From Deltaproteobacteria bacterium (GTDB taxonomy: Bacteria; Desulfobacterota; Binatia; UBA9968), in contig VBLN01000031.1 in the NCBI GenBank assembly GCA_005878685.1, positions 5,637 through 16,749 of the forward strand: a DNA stretch of 11,113 nt, read 5' to 3'. Made by a program: the position numbers and the translations under genes. The notes beneath the pieces were generated by a model. That model searched no databases. It saw only the letters and a program-made list of their open reading frames with translations, and was not told the origin of the DNA. Below are positions 6,791 through 11,113 of this stretch, piece by piece; positions within the stretch are counted from its first letter, which is position 1, and the number at the start of each line of letters is the position of its first letter.

Positions 6791-7978
6791 ATGGAATCGA
6801 ACGAAGCCGTTATTGTCAGTGCCGTCCGAACAGCGATCGGCAGCTTCCAGGGCGCGCTGAGTGGCGTCGCCGCGACGAAGCTCGGGAGCATCGCGATCGC
6901 AGAGGCCTTGAGACGGGCCAAGCTGAGTGAGAGCGATGTAGATGAGGTCATCATGGGAAATGTCCTCTCGGCGGGTCTCGGGCAGGCGCCGGCGCGGCAA
7001 GCCGCCTTGGGGGCCGGTCTCCCGAAAACCGTGGGATGTTTGACGGTTAATAAGGTCTGCGGTTCGGGTCTCAAGGCGGTGATGCTAGCGGCGCAGGCGA
7101 TCCATTTAGGAGAGGCGGCGGTAGTCGTTGCCGGGGGGATGGAGAGCATGACCAACGCGCCCTACTTATTGCCCAAGGCCCGTGATGGATACCGCATGGG
7201 AGACGGCGCTTTGGTAGACAGCATGATCAAGGACGGACTTTGGGACGTTTACAATGATTTTCATATGGGCGCGGCCGCCGAACTCTGCGCCAAGAAATTT
7301 GAAATTTCACGAAAGGAACAGGACCACTTTGCCGCTCGGAGCTACCGGTGCGCTCAAATCGCCCAGCGCAATGGAGATTTCGCGCGGGAGATCGTACCTG
7401 TCGTCACCGCCACCAAGAACCGAAGGGAACAGGTTGTGGAGGAAGATGAAGAGATCGCAAAATTCGACTTCGGTAAAATGAAATCGCTCCGTCCCGCCTT
7501 CCGCGAGGAGGGCACCGTCACCGCCGGCAATGCGTCGTCCATCAGCGACGGAGCCGCGGCGCTGGTGGTGATGTCCCAACGTAAGGCATCGGAGTTAGGA
7601 ATTCGACCGCTCGTGCGGATCAAAGGTTGGAGCAGCACGGCGCGCGAACCTGAGTGGTTCACGCTGGCGCCGTCTCAGGCCATCGCGGCTCTGCTGAAAA
7701 AGTGTGGCGCCCGCCTAGTCGATGTCGATCTGTTTGAGATCAACGAGGCCTTTGCCGCTTCCTCTCTCGCCGTTCATCGGGAGCTGGATTTGAACCCGGA
7801 AAAAGTAAATATTCGAGGCGGCGCCATCGCTCTCGGACATCCCATAGGCGCGAGCGGAGCGAGGATTTTAACCACGCTGATCCATTCCCTCTGCGATACC
7901 GGTAAGAGACAAGGGATCGCTGCGCTCTGCATTGGCGGCGGTGAAGCGGTAGCGATGATGGTCGAACAAGCTAGTTGA
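6791..7978 (+). CDS. Thiolase / acetyl-CoA C-acetyltransferase
   Basis: A 395-residue thiolase of the usual length. These enzymes either condense two acyl-CoA units or cleave a 3-ketoacyl-CoA in the cytosol. All active-site elements are intact: nucleophile Cys90 in NKVCGSGLKAV (87-97), NEAFA (318-322), His350 in ALGHPIGASG (347-356), and the acid/base Cys380 in CIGGGEA (380-386). The pantetheine-loop HMGAAAE (158-164) and ITDGAAA-like ISDGAAALVV (251-260) agree with the biosynthetic/AtoB-type subfamily, although degradative 3-ketoacyl-CoA thiolases look similar. GEA replaces the common GQG after the glycine-rich end. The start ATG has only a weak GAGG eleven bases upstream, so it may depend on coupling with the cupin transcript. 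With the acyl-CoA ligase upstream it could complete a beta-oxidation-like path. The gene converges on the hydrolase. Confidence 0.95.
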   Translation: MESNEAVIVSAVRTAIGSFQGALSGVAATKLGSIAIAEALRRAKLSESDVDEVIMGNVLSAGLGQAPARQAALGAGLPKTVGCLTVNKVCGSGLKAVMLAAQAIHLGEAAVVVAGGMESMTNAPYLLPKARDGYRMGDGALVDSMIKDGLWDVYNDFHMGAAAELCAKKFEISRKEQDHFAARSYRCAQIAQRNGDFAREIVPVVTATKNRREQVVEEDEEIAKFDFGKMKSLRPAFREEGTVTAGNASSISDGAAALVVMSQRKASELGIRPLVRIKGWSSTAREPEWFTLAPSQAIAALLKKCGARLVDVDLFEINEAFAASSLAVHRELDLNPEKVNIRGGAIALGHPIGASGARILTTLIHSLCDTGKRQGIAALCIGGGEAVAMMVEQAS

Positions 7979-8052
7979 GTATCCCAGGGAAGGTTTTCGG
8001 CGCGTTCGACCACCGATATCGCCAAAGAGGAAAAGGAAAAGATCTTCGGCTT

Positions 8053-8871
8053 CTAGCGGTCCGTAAGAAAATCCGAAACGATCGGAGAAGCCAGATCGGG
8101 CGCCTCGACATGGACACTATGGCCAGCCTGCTTGATGATCTTGATTCCCTGGGCTTTGGGAATCGAGCGAGCATAGGTCTCGCCATGAGAGAGCGGAACC
8201 ATGTGATCGTCTTCCCCCCATACCACTAAAGTCGGGGCCAAGATGCGGTGTAAGCGGTTTTTGAGCGAGCGGTTGTAGAAATAGGGAGGCTGAAAGCCTA
8301 TGCGCGACGAGAATCTCAGCATTTGATACCGGCGCAACTCGTCCTCGATCTCGCCGCGACCATCGGGAAAAAATTCCACAGCCTTGGGAAGATCCGCGTG
8401 AGAGAAAAGCATGCTCCTTAAGCCAACGTAGGTCGCGCCCCGTTCCGGTTGCGCCATCATGAAAACGTCGCCTATCGGAGCCCCTTCCACAAACAGACCG
8501 GCGGCTCCGACTAAAGCGAGCTTGCGAATCTTTTCCGGGTGGCGGACGGCGATCTCCGCCGCAATCCAACCCCCAACACAAGCTCCGACAAGATCGAACT
8601 CCTTTAACGCTAACGCATCGACGACCTCCAGATAATGGAAGACGACATCCTCGATCGATCCGACATCCCAATTCTCTTCGGTTTGGGCACAGCCGGGATG
8701 GGCCGGCGCGATCACGCGCGCGTGCGAAAAAAGACGTTCGTGAAACGGCAGCCAGTTTTCTTTCACGCTATGGACGTCAGCGAAACCATGCAGATACAAA
8801 AGCGGTGGACCGTTTCCGTCCTCAAGAATCCAGACTTTCCGCTGGTTGACTTCGAGGAGCCGGCCGCTCAA
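8053..8871 (-). CDS. Alpha/beta hydrolase with a Cys nucleophile
   Basis: A 272-residue alpha/beta-hydrolase-fold enzyme similar to the meta-cleavage-product and epoxide-hydrolase branch. The oxyanion motif HGF is at 28-30. The nucleophile elbow is GACVGG (96-101), placing Cys98 where Ser or Asp is usual; the TGT codon was checked on the minus strand. The acid is Asp222 in GEDDHMVP (219-226) and the base His251 in GHSVHVEAP (250-258). This gives a Cys-Asp-His triad, known from dienelactone hydrolase. A cap domain occupies about 125-205. The start is TTG at 8871, preceded by AGGAG with a seven-base gap, and it overlaps the stop of the LLM gene as TTGA, so translation is coupled. It probably acts on the product of that oxidoreductase (inference). 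No signal peptide is seen. Confidence 0.9.
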   Translation of the reverse strand: MSGRLLEVNQRKVWILEDGNGPPLLYLHGFADVHSVKENWLPFHERLFSHARVIAPAHPGCAQTEENWDVGSIEDVVFHYLEVVDALALKEFDLVGACVGGWIAAEIAVRHPEKIRKLALVGAAGLFVEGAPIGDVFMMAQPERGATYVGLRSMLFSHADLPKAVEFFPDGRGEIEDELRRYQMLRFSSRIGFQPPYFYNRSLKNRLHRILAPTLVVWGEDDHMVPLSHGETYARSIPKAQGIKIIKQAGHSVHVEAPDLASPIVSDFLTDR

Positions 8872-10112
8872 GGGAGCGCTCCTGCCTCGCGCTCTTTAGC
8901 TGCAACAGCGAAGTGCTTTTCGAAGAACCTCAAGGAATCATCACGCAGAGCCGGCGCCACCTTTCGGGCGAACAAGGCCGTGCTCTTGCGGGTGAGTTCT
9001 GCCGGGAGATTGCCGATATGGAATTGGATGAGGAGATTCCCCGCTTTTGACTGCTCGACGATTTTCCATATGCGCCGATAAACCGTTTCCGGGCTCCCGA
9101 CGATAATCGACTGCGACGCATCGAGCTCCTCCCAGTTTGCGACATCGCCCAACAGCGGGCGGCCCGGCTTGTATCCCTTAAGGTACTCTCTCCAGGCCGG
9201 CGCGGGGATGTAGGGAACCCCCGGACCGAAGGTGAGTTGCCTTCCCTCGCGCCGCAAGTGGCCTTTGAGACAATTCTTCAAGAAATACCAAACCCCTTCT
9301 TCGCACTCCTCCCTTGCCTGCCGATCGCTGTCGGAGACGTAGGCCGACATGAGGATGCCGAAGCGAGAAGGCTGATAACTGTCGCCGTGCTGCGCCAGAA
9401 TCTCAGCGAACTGTTGTTGCGCTTTGTGGGTCTCCCCGCCATGGCTGCGCGAGGAAAGGAAATAAGAAAAACCCCGCTTTGCGACTTCAACTAAGGTCGA
9501 GGCGCTGCGCGAACCCGGTATCCAAATCGGCGGCAGCGGCTTTTGCAGCGGCTTGGGCCAAGGATTCACATAGCGCAGCGGATAGTATCTACCTTCGTGG
9601 GCGAACGGGCCGTCTTCGGTCCAGGCCCGCACGATGAGATCGACTGCTTCCCAGAACTTCTCGCGCGACGTCGCCGATGGCACGTCGTAGTTGAAGGTCT
9701 CCGGCCCGCCGCCCGGCGCGAAGCCGGCGATCAAGCGGCCGTTGCTCATCTGATCGAGCATGGCATATTCCTCCGCCATTCTCATCGGGTTGAGATGCAA
9801 CGGAAGAAGGTTGCCGAGGATAACGATTTTTCCTCGCGTCGTTCTCTGCGTGAGGGCCGCGGCGATAAGGTTGGGGGATGGCATCAAGCCGTAGATGTTT
9901 TGATGATGTTCGTTGAGGACCGAGCCGTCGAAGCCCAACCCGTCAGCGTAGGCAAGCTGATCGATGTACTCCTGGTAAAGCCCTTTCGCCTGCTCATTGT
10001 CCCATAGGCTGTTGGGCACCGTGACCCAGCCAGAATCATATTTTTCGTCAAAATCCTTGGCCAGGTACGGATAGGCCATGAAATGCCAACAGAAAAGTTG
10101 CACTGGCTTCAT
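8868..10112 (-). CDS. LLM-class flavin-dependent oxidoreductase (bacterial luciferase-like)
   Basis: A 414-residue TIM-barrel flavoprotein of the luciferase-like family, which includes FMN two-component monooxygenases and F420 oxidoreductases. Diagnostic segments are NEHHQNIYGLMPSP (67-80), the strand LGNLLPLHLNPMRMAEE (99-115), DQMSNGRLIAGFAPGG (120-135) and a C-terminal IVGSPETVYRR motif near 350. The NEHH at 67-70 is typical of the FMN monooxygenase branch related to LuxA, which take reduced flavin from a partner reductase; none is adjacent. GAGGTG a few bases before the ATG supports the start. It has a promoter-like sequence and is followed by an overlapping hydrolase gene, so the two form a small operon. 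The substrate is unknown; oxygenation of a ketone, sulfonate or ring compound is possible. Confidence 0.93.
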   Translation of the reverse strand: MKPVQLFCWHFMAYPYLAKDFDEKYDSGWVTVPNSLWDNEQAKGLYQEYIDQLAYADGLGFDGSVLNEHHQNIYGLMPSPNLIAAALTQRTTRGKIVILGNLLPLHLNPMRMAEEYAMLDQMSNGRLIAGFAPGGGPETFNYDVPSATSREKFWEAVDLIVRAWTEDGPFAHEGRYYPLRYVNPWPKPLQKPLPPIWIPGSRSASTLVEVAKRGFSYFLSSRSHGGETHKAQQQFAEILAQHGDSYQPSRFGILMSAYVSDSDRQAREECEEGVWYFLKNCLKGHLRREGRQLTFGPGVPYIPAPAWREYLKGYKPGRPLLGDVANWEELDASQSIIVGSPETVYRRIWKIVEQSKAGNLLIQFHIGNLPAELTRKSTALFARKVAPALRDDSLRFFEKHFAVAAKEREAGALP

Positions 10113-10116
10113 CGTT

Positions 10117-10130
10117 CACCTCGTTTCGAG
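10117..10130 (-). promoter_or_regulatory. Shine-Dalgarno at the edge of a dyad, LLM gene leader
   Basis: On the minus strand CTCG-AAA-CGAG (10130-10120) runs straight into GTG, so the GAGGTG Shine-Dalgarno shares its first bases with the 3' arm of a 4-bp hairpin. The site lies four bases before the ATG. The stem is very short and may have no effect. Confidence 0.35.
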
Positions 10131-10149
10131 CCGAGTTGAAACCAAGGGG

Positions 10150-10178
10150 ATATTACGCAAAGCAAAAGACTCTGGCAA
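10150..10178 (-). promoter_or_regulatory. Promoter for the LLM oxidoreductase-hydrolase pair
   Basis: On the minus strand TTGCCA (10178-10173, 5 of 6) and TAATAT (10155-10150, 4 of 6) are separated by exactly 17 bases and point at the LLM gene. Transcription would start near 10143 with a leader of about 30 bases. The -35 element lies within the hairpin proposed as terminator of the upstream gene. Confidence 0.5.
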
Positions 10179-10195
10179 GATTGAGCCAACCAGAG
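10161..10195 (-). terminator. Rho-independent-like terminator after the metallophosphoesterase
   Basis: On the minus strand, shortly after the stop at 10207, CTCTGG and CCAGAG (10195-10190 and 10175-10170) form a perfect 6-bp stem around a 14-base loop, followed by TCTTTTGCTTT. The T-run is interrupted and the loop large, so termination is likely partial. Confidence 0.4.
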
Positions 10196-10206
10196 GCACG
10201 GCAAAA

Positions 10207-11085
10207 TTATTTCGGTGGAATGATTTCAATCAGAATAGCCTCAGGGTCCGCGCCGTAGCGCCAGGGCAGCCCAACGCTTCCGAGCCCGCGCGAGACGATG
10301 AGGAGCGAAGAGCGATAAGTATAAGCCCCTTCATCGAGGCAAAATTGACTCTGGCGCACGAGCGGCGGGCCGTTGGGAAAACGAATCTGGCCACCGTGAG
10401 TGTGACCCGACAACGTAAGCGCAACGCCATGCGCTTCGGCTTCGTAAAAGAAATCCGGGTGATGTGCCAGAAGGAGATGGGGTGGGCCATGTTCGGATAC
10501 CAGCCGATCCCAATCGGGCGTTCCCAGGATACGGTCATCGATTCCTCCGAGAACAAAGCGGCCGTCCCCTTGCGTTAAAATCACGGACTCGTTCCTCAGC
10601 GTGGTGACCCCGATCCAGCGCAGACGCTTGCGAATCTCTTCGGGATCGCGGTCAAAATAGTCATGGTTGCCGTGGCAATACCAAGCGCCCAGCGGGGCGC
10701 GCGACAGCGGCGCCAATGCGGACAGAAATATGTCGAGGTCGTTTGCCTGGCCGGTGACCGCGTCACCCGCAACCGCCACCAAGTCGGGCTCGAGCTCCAT
10801 CAACGAAATGACGATTTCTGCCAAAACCTCAGGCTTGAGGAAGATGCCGGTATGAATGTCGGAGATCAGCAGAACCTTAAGCGGTGCGACCGCTTTCGGC
10901 CAGCCGCCCGGAGAGACTGAAATTTCAGCCAGAGAAAACCGCCGGGGAAGGAGCCAGCTGTAAGGATGCCAGAGTCCCAGCAAATGGGGATACAAAAAGC
11001 GCGACACGAGAACGTCCACGCGGCGCTCGAGCACTTTCAATAGCCCTTTGTTAGGATTCAGCCTGCGACGCTCCCGTCCTGTCAT
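10207..11085 (-). CDS. Metallophosphoesterase (calcineurin-like, YkuE-like), start uncertain
   Basis: A protein of at least 292 residues with all metal-binding blocks of the calcineurin-like phosphoesterases in order: DIH (Asp76, His78), GD (Asp108 in VAGDAV), GNHD (139-142), LAHHPD (His208) and GHTH (227-230) followed by GGQIRFP. These bind two divalent metals and hydrolyse phosphomono- or diesters. The GHTHGGQ end and general length fit the YkuE/YaeI-like branch, some of which act on lipid-linked pyrophosphates. The N-terminal 60 residues are basic and hydrophobic in patches (SRFLYPHLLGLWHPYSWLL, about 28-46), which may associate with membrane, but no clear signal peptide is seen. The ATG at 11085 has no good Shine-Dalgarno, and the frame stays open to the window edge, so the true start may lie further upstream. 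It is separated by 94 bases from the LLM gene. Confidence 0.9.
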   Translation of the reverse strand: MTGRERRRLNPNKGLLKVLERRVDVLVSRFLYPHLLGLWHPYSWLLPRRFSLAEISVSPGGWPKAVAPLKVLLISDIHTGIFLKPEVLAEIVISLMELEPDLVAVAGDAVTGQANDLDIFLSALAPLSRAPLGAWYCHGNHDYFDRDPEEIRKRLRWIGVTTLRNESVILTQGDGRFVLGGIDDRILGTPDWDRLVSEHGPPHLLLAHHPDFFYEAEAHGVALTLSGHTHGGQIRFPNGPPLVRQSQFCLDEGAYTYRSSLLIVSRGLGSVGLPWRYGADPEAILIEIIPPK

Positions 11086-11113
11086 GGGACGCGGCGGCTC
11101 TAGCTGCCGTCTT

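Noticed and set aside
7979..8052. Terminator between the convergent thiolase and hydrolase genes
   Set aside because: There is a purine-rich tract (AAAGAGGAAAAGG) but only 4-bp pairing, so no convincing hairpin.
1..11113. CRISPR array, tRNA/rRNA genes, insertion sequence or phage genes
   Set aside because: No direct-repeat array, cloverleaf-like sequence, transposase or phage motif was seen anywhere in the window; nearly all of it is occupied by metabolic genes.

Overview
The window is an 11.1 kb piece of a moderately GC-rich bacterial genome (sampled lines about 55-60% GC, locally 65-75%). It is dense in stand-alone catabolic enzymes and has no sign of phage, transposase, tRNA, rRNA or CRISPR. 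The mix is flavoenzymes, an acyl-CoA synthetase, a thiolase, cupin and carboxymuconolactone-decarboxylase proteins, an LLM-class flavin oxidoreductase and an alpha/beta hydrolase. It resembles the accessory metabolism of uncultured soil or groundwater lineages (Binatota, Rokubacteria, Tectomicrobia or proteobacteria). That taxonomic guess is inference; no marker gene is present.

Layout. (1) 1-741 (+) is the C-terminal part of an FAD-dependent fumarate-reductase/ketosteroid-dehydrogenase-like protein. It converges on (2) a nitroreductase-family gene, 754-1530 (-), with a GTG start, a strong Shine-Dalgarno inside a small hairpin and a good -35/-10 promoter. (3) A 255-base divergent spacer holds nested dyads. 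(4) A plus-strand run follows: an acetyl-CoA-synthetase-like acyl-CoA ligase (1786-3729), a cysteine-free carboxymuconolactone-decarboxylase-family protein (3818-4363), and an overlapping or abutting D-2-hydroxyacid-dehydrogenase-like gene (4360-5469) that lacks the catalytic arginine. Next come a heptamer-built inverted repeat (5484-5536), a double-cupin protein with its own promoter-like sequence (5602-6732) and a complete thiolase (6791-7978). (5) A minus-strand block converges on the thiolase. Read in transcription order it is a metallophosphoesterase (10207-11085, frame open to the window edge), a terminator-like hairpin overlapping a promoter, an LLM flavin oxidoreductase (8868-10112), and a translationally coupled alpha/beta hydrolase (8053-8871) with a cysteine in the nucleophile position.

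How the genes may work together. The ligase and thiolase are the entry and exit steps of a beta-oxidation-type route. The LLM oxidoreductase and hydrolase overlap by four bases, so they are probably co-translated and may act in sequence (oxygenation, then hydrolytic cleavage). The FAD protein, nitroreductase and cupin fit a catabolic or xenobiotic-processing neighbourhood, but strand changes and internal promoters argue against one large operon. I see no clear new multi-gene system. The best leads are the altered active sites (hydroxyacid-dehydrogenase homologue, Cys-type hydrolase, half-degenerate cupin), the two-gene module at 3818-5469, and the structured non-coding elements.
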